Below are positions 25,141-33,073 of a stretch of DNA of 64,000 nt, piece by piece. The DNA lies in the NCBI GenBank assembly GCA_014238945.1, contig JABAAB010000115.1, forward strand, positions 163,781 through 227,780, read 5' to 3'. Below the pieces are notes generated by a model, which was not told the origin of the DNA, did not search any database, and saw only the letters and a program-made list of their open reading frames with translations. This DNA is from Lysobacterales bacterium (GTDB lineage Bacteria; Pseudomonadota; Gammaproteobacteria; Xanthomonadales; SZUA-36). The position numbers were made by a program, and so were the translations under genes. Within the stretch, counting starts at the first letter, position 1, and every line of letters starts with the position of its first letter.

Positions 25141-26082
25141 TTGCTCGTGTTTGGTATTTTCTGGCTGCTGGTTGCTCCCGGTTTACTTAATGCTTCATCG
25201 GACAATGGCTTCGACCTGTCGAACAGTGAAATACCGCGTGCCAGGATAGAGCAGGGCGACCCCCCGCGTGATGGTATACCCGCAATCAATAAACCTCATT
25301 TTGTCTCAGCGGTTGATGCGCAAGCCTTCCTGAAAGCAACTGACCGGGTACTGGGTGTGGAAATTGACGGTGTGGCGAGAGCATACCCGGTCAGGATTTT
25401 GAATTATCATGAAATTGTCAATGACAATTTTGATGGAGCAGGCGTTCTGATCAGTTACTGTCCCCTGTGCGGTACAGGCATGGCTTTTCGTTCCAGTGCA
25501 GATGGCCGGGATTACAGTTTTGGTGTTTCGGGTCTGTTGTACAACAGTGATGTCCTGATGTATGACCGGCAAACGGAATCCCTGTGGTCGCAGATACTCG
25601 GTCGAGCCCTATCCGGTTCGGCCAGGGGGACCGAATTACAATCGATCCCTGTCATTCACACCAGTTGGAAAGAGTGGTCAGACATGCAACCACTTAGCGA
25701 GGTGCTCTCAACTCAGACAGGATATTTGAGAGAATATTCCAGGGACCCGTACCCGGGATACGCTGACAGCGGCCGCATCTGGTTTTCGGTTGCCAACCGG
25801 GACAGACGCTATTCCACCAAGGAATGGGTCATCGGCCTGGAAGTGGATGGACAAACACGCGCGTGGCCCTTCAGTGAGTTGGATAAGCTCTGGAAGACTG
25901 AGCCCCACAAGGCATATCTCGAAGACCACATCCGTGGTCAACGACTGCGGATCTATTACCAGCCAGAAAGTCGCAGTGTCCGGATTACCGATGACCAGGG
26001 CCGCCTGCTCAATGGTATTTCTGCTTTCTGGTTTGCCTGGATCGCATTCCACCCCGACACCGAGGTATTTTCAGGCAGATAA
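25141..26082 (+). CDS. DUF3179 domain-containing exported protein
   Basis: 313 residues. A TTG start fits gaggggcgg upstream; a GTG two codons later is an alternative. A short hydrophobic signal (LLVFGIFWLLVAPGLL-like) is followed by the DUF3179 core: GVEIDGVARAYPVRILNYHEI, then SYCPLCGTGMAF with its two conserved Cys, and SFGVSGLLYNSDVLMYDRQT, and later ESLWSQILGRA. The family is secreted or periplasmic and of unknown function; the CPLCG motif suggests metal or redox chemistry. It is followed after about 45 bases by the LtaS-like gene. Confidence 0.85.
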   Translation: MLVFGIFWLLVAPGLLNASSDNGFDLSNSEIPRARIEQGDPPRDGIPAINKPHFVSAVDAQAFLKATDRVLGVEIDGVARAYPVRILNYHEIVNDNFDGAGVLISYCPLCGTGMAFRSSADGRDYSFGVSGLLYNSDVLMYDRQTESLWSQILGRALSGSARGTELQSIPVIHTSWKEWSDMQPLSEVLSTQTGYLREYSRDPYPGYADSGRIWFSVANRDRRYSTKEWVIGLEVDGQTRAWPFSELDKLWKTEPHKAYLEDHIRGQRLRIYYQPESRSVRITDDQGRLLNGISAFWFAWIAFHPDTEVFSGR

Positions 26083-26129
26083 GCGCCCGTCGTTTGCGAC
26101 TGCATCACTTGGTCCTATAATTGTTGCCA

Positions 26130-28322
26130 ATGCAATTCATGGCGAAACATACTTATCCGGTTGGCCTGGTGTTATTTATTCTGGGTATGTGTGTATACAA
26201 AGCGGCGATGTTATCCACCGGCATTGGGAGTACCTGGCCGGTGTTTTGCTACCTGGTTGGTCTGGATTTGATTTTGCTGATGATGGTGATGTTGATGGCC
26301 ACGTTCAGCGCGCTGTTCAAACCGCTTACCCCGCGTATTGTTTTGCGATTGATACTGGTTTTAATCGCCGCTGTTTACCTGGTAGACACGTTTGTTCTGT
26401 TGGATCTTGATGAGCATGCCGGTTTATTTGAAATCAGTCGTTTCACACCGGAGTGGGGGGTGGTACTGAGTTTTTTTGATCTTCAGGCATATGTTGCGAT
26501 CTCACTGTTCCTGCTCAGCATTTTTTATGCCCGGATCATTGAACCCAGATTGAGCAAAACAACCTGTGTTCTGCTGGTATTGCTGTTGACGGGTGGGGTT
26601 GCGAGCAACCATTTTGCCCCGGTGAATCTGACCCGCTACGCGATCTTGAATACTAACCCCCCGGAGCAGGCGCGGGTTTCCCTGCAGGCTGTGTCGTCCT
26701 ACTCCAGCGGGCAGATTGATGACTATCGCGCCTTAGAACAGCCCCGGGCACAAATCCCGGAGTCCAGACCGGACATCATCCTGCTGATCGTTGAATCCCT
26801 GTCATCGATCAATTCAAAAAAGATCTCCGGTGTGAATGATTTGCTCGGCCGCTTTGACCTGCTGGCGCAAAAGGGACTGTTGTTCACCAATTTTTTTGCC
26901 AATCACCAGGCGTCCGAAGGTGGTCTGATCGCCTTGTTGGGTGGTCACCCACCGATGCATTTTCCCACTGCAACACCGTACATGTTCGATGAGTTCGCAC
27001 GGGTGCCAACGGTTGTTGGTGAATACCGGCAAGCGGGATATTACACCGGGTTCCTGACCAATTCGGAACTTGCTTTCATCGGCCTTTCCGGTTACCTGGA
27101 TGGATTGGGTCTGGACCTGAGCAGGGGCAGGGACGAGATAGAAGCCATGCGCAATGCACCGAGATTCACACAGTACGCGCCTGCAGACAATTACCTGTAC
27201 GAAGAGGCTTTGCTGACCACCAGGCAATTATCCACCAAACACAGGCCGTTTTTGCTGGCACTGGCAAGCACCAGTACACACCTGCCTTACGCTCACCCCG
27301 AAGGGGGTCCGGATACCGCAGAGGCCATATGGGACTGGTCTCTGCAGCAAGTTCAGTCATTCCACGAAGATCTTGAGGACAGTGGTTTTTTTGAGCACGG
27401 AGTTTTGTTGATAACCGGTGACCACCGGCAGATGCGTCAGGTGACCCATGCTGAAACACAGCGATATGGCGATGGTGCGCGTGCACGCGTGCCCCTGTTG
27501 ATCATTGGCAATGGCTACAGGGAAGACAGCACGGATCAGCGTTTTTTTCAACAATCTGACCTTCTGCGTATGCTCGGCAGGGTCGGGGATACTGATGTCC
27601 CCTTGTCACCACAAGTCATCTGGGTCGAACGCTACAACCGCAGGTACGGGCAGGTGGCAAGGATTGACCAATTGAGTGTCTTTTCCGACATTGACCTGGG
27701 TCGTCACGAGCATCGGTTGCGGGTGCTGGGCAACCGCCTGGAATGGCTGGGTGAAAGACCAGGGTTTGCCCTTGAAATGGAGAATCGGATACACGCACAA
27801 CGCAGTCTTCACCAACAGCAACGCAATGGTGTGACCAACACCTGCAGACCCGCATGGATCAACAAGACTTCATCCGCAACAAACATCAGTGGATTGTCGC
27901 TCGGATTTTTCGATCGATCCAATCCGGATGGAGTCACAAATATGCACGAATTGCCAGAGCAGAACCGGTTTGAAACGAAGAAGGTAGTGATCAGTGGAAA
28001 GGATGTTGCCTCCGCAGGCAAGGTCGCTTTATTTCGTGGTTTTATTAACATTGAGGAGAACGGGGTATACCGGTTTCGCGTCGGTGGTGGGCTGAGGGCA
28101 TGCATGAGTCTGGACATGAACCTGGTACTTGATCAGAGGGCAAACACTGCGGCCCATGAGGTCAGTGTGGAACTGACACGCGGCCTGCATCATCTGGATC
28201 TGCGATTTTCGGAGCTTTCGACCCGCTCCAAACCCGTTCTGGAGTGGGTTACCCCTGCAGAACGTCAATGGTGGTGGAAGGAGGTACCCGCCAGCGTTTT
28301 CTTCTTGGCCAGTAGCCGTTAA
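26130..28322 (+). CDS. LtaS-like membrane phosphotransferase/sulfatase with C-terminal PA14-like region
   Basis: About 730 residues. Four to five membrane helices occupy the first 165 or so. A sulfatase/alkaline-phosphatase-like catalytic domain follows: DIILLIVESLSSIN (metal-binding Asp and Glu), FFANHQASEGGLIALLGG (nucleophile region, with Ser where LtaS has Thr), SSTSTHLPY-type ASTSTHLPYAHPEG, and LLITGDHRQMRQ (metal-binding Asp-His). After about residue 570 there is an extra region, GLSLGFFDRSNPDGVTN to RGLHHLDLRFSELSTRSKPVLEW, resembling a PA14-type carbohydrate-binding module. LtaS relatives add glycerol phosphate or phosphoethanolamine to glycans. The start at 26130 is uncertain; an upstream TTG is possible. 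Confidence 0.78.
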   Translation: MQFMAKHTYPVGLVLFILGMCVYKAAMLSTGIGSTWPVFCYLVGLDLILLMMVMLMATFSALFKPLTPRIVLRLILVLIAAVYLVDTFVLLDLDEHAGLFEISRFTPEWGVVLSFFDLQAYVAISLFLLSIFYARIIEPRLSKTTCVLLVLLLTGGVASNHFAPVNLTRYAILNTNPPEQARVSLQAVSSYSSGQIDDYRALEQPRAQIPESRPDIILLIVESLSSINSKKISGVNDLLGRFDLLAQKGLLFTNFFANHQASEGGLIALLGGHPPMHFPTATPYMFDEFARVPTVVGEYRQAGYYTGFLTNSELAFIGLSGYLDGLGLDLSRGRDEIEAMRNAPRFTQYAPADNYLYEEALLTTRQLSTKHRPFLLALASTSTHLPYAHPEGGPDTAEAIWDWSLQQVQSFHEDLEDSGFFEHGVLLITGDHRQMRQVTHAETQRYGDGARARVPLLIIGNGYREDSTDQRFFQQSDLLRMLGRVGDTDVPLSPQVIWVERYNRRYGQVARIDQLSVFSDIDLGRHEHRLRVLGNRLEWLGERPGFALEMENRIHAQRSLHQQQRNGVTNTCRPAWINKTSSATNISGLSLGFFDRSNPDGVTNMHELPEQNRFETKKVVISGKDVASAGKVALFRGFINIEENGVYRFRVGGGLRACMSLDMNLVLDQRANTAAHEVSVELTRGLHHLDLRFSELSTRSKPVLEWVTPAERQWWWKEVPASVFFLASSR

Positions 28323-28356
28323 CTTTATCCCGGACAGAACGGTTACAGGAGACGGC

Positions 28357-29481
28357 TCAGTTCGAATTGTGCCGTGCTGTAAACGGTATGCGGATATTGA
28401 TGGTCAGCCCGTGAGGCTGGGTTTCCTTGAGTGTAAATGAATGTTGTCCGCTATAGATTGCCTCGAGACGGTTACGGGTGTTGCTCAGACCCACCCCATT
28501 GGTTTCAGGTATCTGGCCGTCAACCAGTATGGTGCCCGGGCCGTCATCACTCAATTCGATCAACAGGTCGCCTGCAAACACGCTTGCGGCGATTTTGAGG
28601 TGTCCACCATATTCTGAAAGCGCGATGCCATACTTGATGGCATTTTCTATCAGTGGTTGTAACAGCAAACTGGGAATAAGCGCTTCTTTGGATTCGTCTT
28701 CAATATTAAGTTCCAATGTCAGTCGCTCTTCAAAACGTACTTTTTCTATATCCAGGTACAGGTTCAGCGCTTCGATTTCCTGTGCCAGGGTAATTTTCTG
28801 CATGGGGTCGTTATCGAGTGAGTAACGCAGGAAACTGGACAGCTTGGTGACCATTCGATTGGCCAGCTCGGTATTTTTTTCCAACACCAACGTCGATATG
28901 GCATTCAGGGTATTGAAGAGAAAGTGGGGGTTGAGTTGATATCGCAACATCTTTAACTGGGCCTCGTGGGCCATGGCAGCCGATCTCAGGGCGCCTTCGC
29001 GGACCTCCTGAAAAACCCGGTAGGATTTGATGGCAAAGTACAACACGGTCCAGGCAAGCATGACGGATATACTGCCGGCATTGCTTTCAATAAAAGATAC
29101 CCTCTCGTATATTTCGGCAGCCTCGCCGAGTTTTTCATAGTACTCAACCACGTCCTTGGAGTTCTCTATCCAGCCATAATAGATATAACCACGGGCTCTG
29201 ATCCATAGGTAACCCGCCAATGAACTCCCGAACACAAGACCCAGCGCCTGTATCCACAGTGCGCGGTTCCACAAAAATCGATAAAGATAACGCAGGCCCA
29301 GGGTTATACATGCACCTATAACAGTGATGACTGTGACATAGATTGCATAGACTGGTGCGACTTCCTCCAGCGCGGCCACCGTGTACAGGTATTTCCCAAC
29401 AATACCCCACAATGCCCAGCCACCCAGATGGAACATCCAGAACAGGTTTGACTGGGTCAATTTGTCTGTTTTGATTTTCAC
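28357..29481 (-). CDS. LytS/YehU-type sensor histidine kinase
   Basis: 374 residues from a GTG start. Four membrane helices (about 12-100) and a fifth near 137-155 precede a cytoplasmic kinase. The phosphoacceptor motif QLNPHFLFNTLNAIS (His186) is typical of the His_kinase family PF06580. The HATPase domain shows PSLLLQPLIENAIKYG, SDDGPG and GVGLSNTRNRL. Such kinases usually pair with a LytTR response regulator; none is adjacent, since the next gene on this strand is absent (converging LtaS-like gene) and the upstream one is galE. It is an orphan in this window. Confidence 0.9.
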   Translation of the reverse strand: MKIKTDKLTQSNLFWMFHLGGWALWGIVGKYLYTVAALEEVAPVYAIYVTVITVIGACITLGLRYLYRFLWNRALWIQALGLVFGSSLAGYLWIRARGYIYYGWIENSKDVVEYYEKLGEAAEIYERVSFIESNAGSISVMLAWTVLYFAIKSYRVFQEVREGALRSAAMAHEAQLKMLRYQLNPHFLFNTLNAISTLVLEKNTELANRMVTKLSSFLRYSLDNDPMQKITLAQEIEALNLYLDIEKVRFEERLTLELNIEDESKEALIPSLLLQPLIENAIKYGIALSEYGGHLKIAASVFAGDLLIELSDDGPGTILVDGQIPETNGVGLSNTRNRLEAIYSGQHSFTLKETQPHGLTINIRIPFTARHNSN

Positions 29482-29591
29482 GGGGCGATTCTACACTTTT
29501 GTGAGGGGTCTTAACCGCGATTTAACGCCCCTGCAAAGCGTTTTATCTCAAATTCCGCCAATTCCACCAGCTGGCGGCCAGTATTTCCGAT

Positions 29592-30602
29592 TTATCCCTG
29601 TTGAGACTGTTGCCAGCGCCATGAATCCCTGCACATGTCTTCCAGTGAATGCAGCGCCTTCCAGCCAAGCAAATCATTGGCAAGACGGGTGTCTGCCCAA
29701 CACCTGGCGATGTCCCCAGGACGGCGGTCAACGATACGGTAAGGGACCTTGCATTGGTTAACGGCTTCAAAGGTTCTGATCACCTCGAGTACGGATACAC
29801 CATTGCCGGTACCCAGATTGACGGTGACCATCCCTGGTTGTTTTTCAAGGTAATCCAATGCCGCAACGTGCCCATTGGCCAGGTCGGCAACATGGATATA
29901 GTCACGCACACCCGTGCCGTCAGGGGTTTCGTAATCACTGCCAAAGACATTCAGTTCGCCTCGCAATCCTGCCGTTGCCTGGGTGAGATAGGGCATCAGA
30001 TTGTTTGGGGTTCCGATGGGGTCTTCACCGATCAAGCCGCTTTCATGGGCACCCACCGGATTGAAGTAACGCAGACGGGCGATCTGCCAACCGGGTTCTG
30101 ACGTGTGGAGTCCCGACAGTATGTCTTCAATCATCAGCTTGGAGGCACCATAGGGATTGGTGGCGGAGCGCGGGAAATCCTCCCTGATGGGTACGCTGGC
30201 TGGATCACCGTATACCGTACACGAAGAAGAGAAAACGAGGGTGTGAACACCGCTATTTTGCATCGCGGTCAAGAGACTGATGGAACCGCCAACGTTGGTG
30301 GAGTAATAGTCGAGTGGAATGCTGACGGATTCACCCACCGCCTTTAAGCCTGCAAAGTGGATTACCGCCGTAACGGGGTGGTTTGAGAGTATGTCTTCTA
30401 GCAATGGGGTGTCACGCACGTCGCCTTCTATAAACAGGGGTCTGCGACCACATATGGTTTCGATACGGTCGATGACGGCTACATCGCTGTTGCGGAGGTT
30501 GTCGACCACGATCACATCATGACCCGCCTCCAGAAGCAGGATACAGGTGTGGCTGCCTATATAACCCGTACCACCGGTTACAAGTATTGTTGATGTGTCC
30601 AT
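29592..30602 (-). CDS. galE: UDP-glucose 4-epimerase
   Basis: 336 residues, the standard GalE length. The NAD site is VTGGTGYIGSHTCILLLEAG (about 8-27), the catalytic Ser/Tyr/Lys lie in FSSSCTVYGDP and NPYGASKLM, and LRYFNPVGAHESGLIGEDP and VRDYIHVADLANGH are near-diagnostic of GalE. It interconverts UDP-glucose and UDP-galactose to supply surface glycans. It is about 110 bases from the orphan kinase gene downstream and has no glycan genes next to it. Confidence 0.95.
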   Translation of the reverse strand: MDTSTILVTGGTGYIGSHTCILLLEAGHDVIVVDNLRNSDVAVIDRIETICGRRPLFIEGDVRDTPLLEDILSNHPVTAVIHFAGLKAVGESVSIPLDYYSTNVGGSISLLTAMQNSGVHTLVFSSSCTVYGDPASVPIREDFPRSATNPYGASKLMIEDILSGLHTSEPGWQIARLRYFNPVGAHESGLIGEDPIGTPNNLMPYLTQATAGLRGELNVFGSDYETPDGTGVRDYIHVADLANGHVAALDYLEKQPGMVTVNLGTGNGVSVLEVIRTFEAVNQCKVPYRIVDRRPGDIARCWADTRLANDLLGWKALHSLEDMCRDSWRWQQSQQG

Positions 30603-31060
30603 TTAGCGACCTTTTTTCTTGCCAACCACTGATTTTTCAGTAACGAAGCAATTCATATTATACGCAGGCGGTTGGGGTTTTGCGCCAGCACCCGGGTTTC
30701 AGAACCGGAACAGGCCAGTGGCGCTCTCGCGGTGTTGTTTCGGAACAGGCAGTCCAATCCAGGATGAAAACCCGTGTCATCAATAGTGATGTGTGCATGC
30801 CGCTGCCAGTTCGTTTTTTGCTGGCAATTCCCGGTCATTTCCAATAAATGAATTGGAAATTTGTTCAAAATTTAATTGGATGTGGACAATTACTTAGCCC
30901 TGGCAACAGTTGCACCTGTATTTCAGCAATGCTTATGTGATCCTGCGTCACTGTAACGCGGAACCGACCGGTCTTTGGAATGGGCACGGTGCCGTGCCCG
31001 ACGTGTGATGCGAACAACACCAGCACAATGATGTCCGTGGCCATTTACCGCTGGCTGGTG
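30603..31060. other. Gene-free stretch between galE and hpd
   Basis: No convincing gene. It must hold the galE promoter and the end of the hpd transcript. It contains an A/T-rich part (30835-30895) and a near-perfect palindrome GGGCACGG-TG-CCGTGCCC (30982-30999). The palindrome lacks a T-run on either side, so it looks like a protein site or weak pause hairpin rather than a standard terminator. Confidence 0.6.
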
Positions 31061-32146
31061 TCAGACAGTATCCGCTTTGTCTATCACGCCGCGTCGTAAC
31101 TGGTCGCGCTCCATGGACTCGAACAGGGCAGTGAAATTGCCCTCTCCGAAACCCTCGTCCTTCTTGCGTTGTATGAATTCAAAAAATACCGGGCCCACCA
31201 TGGTTTCGGAAAATATTTGAAGCAGAAGTCGTGGGTCACCTTCGCTGGTTGATCCATCCAGGAGGATACCTCTGGGTTGGAGTTCTTCAATCGGCTCGCC
31301 ATGTCCGGGAAGCCGCTCTTCGAGCATTTCGTAGTATGCGTCCGGAGGCGCCGTCATGAAGGGCAGTCCCCTGGACTTCAGTGCGTCCCAGCAACTCATC
31401 AGGTCATCACAGATCAGGGCGATGTGTTGTATTCCTTCACCGTTGTAAGCCATCAGGAATTCCTCGATCTGACCAACACCCCGGGATGACTCCTCGTTGA
31501 GGGGGATACGTATCTTGCCATCGGGTGCGGTCATGGCCTTGGAAAGCAGACCCGTGTACTCACCCTTGATATCAAAATAGCGGATCTCGCGAAAATTGAA
31601 TATCTGCTCGTAATAATTTGCCCAGAATTTCATTCGCCCGCGGTAAACATTGTGGGTCAGGTGGTCGATCAATTGAAACCCACAACCTTTAGGGTGCTGG
31701 TCCACGTCATCGTAAAACTCAAAATCGATGTCATAAAAACTTTTGCCTTGTTCAAACCGGTCGATCAGGTAGACCGGTGCACCACCTATACCTTTGATTG
31801 CAGGCAGGCGCAGTTCCATTGGGCCGGTGGGTATATCAATGGGTTGTGCACCCATCTCCAGGGCTCGGAAATAGGCGTGGTGTGCATCTTTTACACGAAA
31901 CGCCATACCGCAGGCACTTGGGCCGTGTTCTTCCGCAAAAAAGGCCGCGTGGCTACCTGGCTCGGCATTGAGGATGAAATTGATTTCACCCTGGCGGAAG
32001 AGGGTAACGTTTTTGGAGCGGTGTTCTGCGACAGCGGTGAATCCAAGCATCTCGAACACGGGCTCAAGCAACCCCGGTTCAGGGGATGCAAATTCGACAA
32101 ATTCAAAGCCGTCCAGGCCCATGGGGTTATCGAAAAGGTTTGCCAT
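31061..32146 (-). CDS. hpd: 4-hydroxyphenylpyruvate dioxygenase
   Basis: 361 residues from the ATG at 32146, preceded by ggagag; the frame extends upstream but without a protein-like N-terminus. Two vicinal-oxygen-chelate halves are seen. The C-terminal half carries the iron ligands in [13 protein letters not shown] (His), [13 protein letters not shown] (His) and the late [19 protein letters not shown] (Glu). [18 protein letters not shown] is typical of bacterial HPPD. It converts 4-hydroxyphenylpyruvate to homogentisate in tyrosine breakdown. No other homogentisate-pathway gene is adjacent. A divergent Lrp/AsnC-type gene starts 298 bases away and is the likely regulator. Confidence 0.95.
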   Translation of the reverse strand: MANLFDNPMGLDGFEFVEFASPEPGLLEPVFEMLGFTAVAEHRSKNVTLFRQGEINFILNAEPGSHAAFFAEEHGPSACGMAFRVKDAHHAYFRALEMGAQPIDIPTGPMELRLPAIKGIGGAPVYLIDRFEQGKSFYDIDFEFYDDVDQHPKGCGFQLIDHLTHNVYRGRMKFWANYYEQIFNFREIRYFDIKGEYTGLLSKAMTAPDGKIRIPLNEESSRGVGQIEEFLMAYNGEGIQHIALICDDLMSCWDALKSRGLPFMTAPPDAYYEMLEERLPGHGEPIEELQPRGILLDGSTSEGDPRLLLQIFSETMVGPVFFEFIQRKKDEGFGEGNFTALFESMERDQLRRGVIDKADTV

Positions 32147-32383
32147 ATTGCTCTCCGTTGAATAATGTCTGCTCAGTGAAGGGCCCGGGACCCCTGATTC
32201 ACTGCTGAGGATGACGTTGATAATACTCCCTGAACCTGCTGGCGAAAATGAATAGCCGCCTGTCGGCGTTTCCATGATCCGTGCCGTGACCGATGACCGA
32301 CCCGTTTATTGGGATGTTCGACCAGTCTCGATTCAAATTGGTATCAATTAACTGGTCATTATCTCCAATTCAGCTTTGAAATG

Positions 32384-32440
32384 TGTTTCAGTCTTGACAA
32401 AATAGTTAAATAAATAAAACAATAGTTTCTATTATCTTAA
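32384..32440 (+). promoter_or_regulatory. A/T-rich promoter region of the Lrp-type gene
   Basis: A TTGACA -35-like box (32394-32399) opens a run of A/T sequence, with TATTAT at 32430-32435 close to the start codon. Spacing between the two is too long for one promoter, so which elements pair is unclear. Lrp-type proteins favour such bendable A/T tracts, and this is also the likely site for control of the divergent hpd gene. Confidence 0.35.
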
Positions 32441-32444
32441 AAAA

Positions 32445-32930
32445 GTGAATTATATGTTAAAAGTGGAACTTACCCGTGCTGACTTTCGTTTACTGGACGC
32501 ACTTCAACAAGACAGCAGTCTTAGTCAGTTGAAGCTCGCTGAGCGATCCGGTTTGTCCCGTACATCAGTCTGGCGACGTATCCGTGAATTGGAAGAGGCA
32601 GGAATCATTCAGCGCAAAGTGGCACTGTTGGATCCGAATTCCCTGGGCTTGCAAATCCATGTACTGTTATCGGTGAGCATGGTCAAACATTCCGTACGGG
32701 TAAGACAGGCATTTGAATCCCACGTTGCGCTTTTACCTGAAGTGATGGAGTGCTTTTCTGTATCCGGTGAACGGGACTATGTGCTGCAGATCATCACCAG
32801 CAATATGGAGTCATACAATACGTTCCTGAACAAGGAGATATTGCACCACGCCAGTGTTCACTCGGCCAGTTCCAGTTTTGCTTTGAGAAGGGTCAAGTAC
32901 ACCACGGCATTACCGTTCACTCCCAGCTGA
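32445..32930 (+). CDS. Lrp/AsnC-family transcriptional regulator
   Basis: 161 residues. The N-terminal helix-turn-helix is DFRLLDALQQDSSLSQLKLAERSGLSRTSVWRRIREL. The effector-binding RAM domain begins about residue 68 (HVLLSVSMVKHS) and contains ECFSVSGERDYVLQI. It binds DNA as an octamer-forming dimer and usually responds to amino acids. Facing away from hpd across an A/T-rich region, it probably controls tyrosine catabolism, as Lrp-type activators do elsewhere; the ligand is inferred. An internal ATG three codons in (MLKVEL) is an alternative start. Confidence 0.9.
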   Translation: MNYMLKVELTRADFRLLDALQQDSSLSQLKLAERSGLSRTSVWRRIRELEEAGIIQRKVALLDPNSLGLQIHVLLSVSMVKHSVRVRQAFESHVALLPEVMECFSVSGERDYVLQIITSNMESYNTFLNKEILHHASVHSASSSFALRRVKYTTALPFTPS

Positions 32931-33073
32931 TTAAGTGGCGACGACCGGGTTGAAATGACCGGATTGAAATGAACGGGTTGAGAACACCCGGAATAGATTA
33001 TTGGTGGTTTGTCTACATGGTATGCAAGCGCAACAAGTAAGATATCACCACACCGAAATGCCAGGGAACATTT

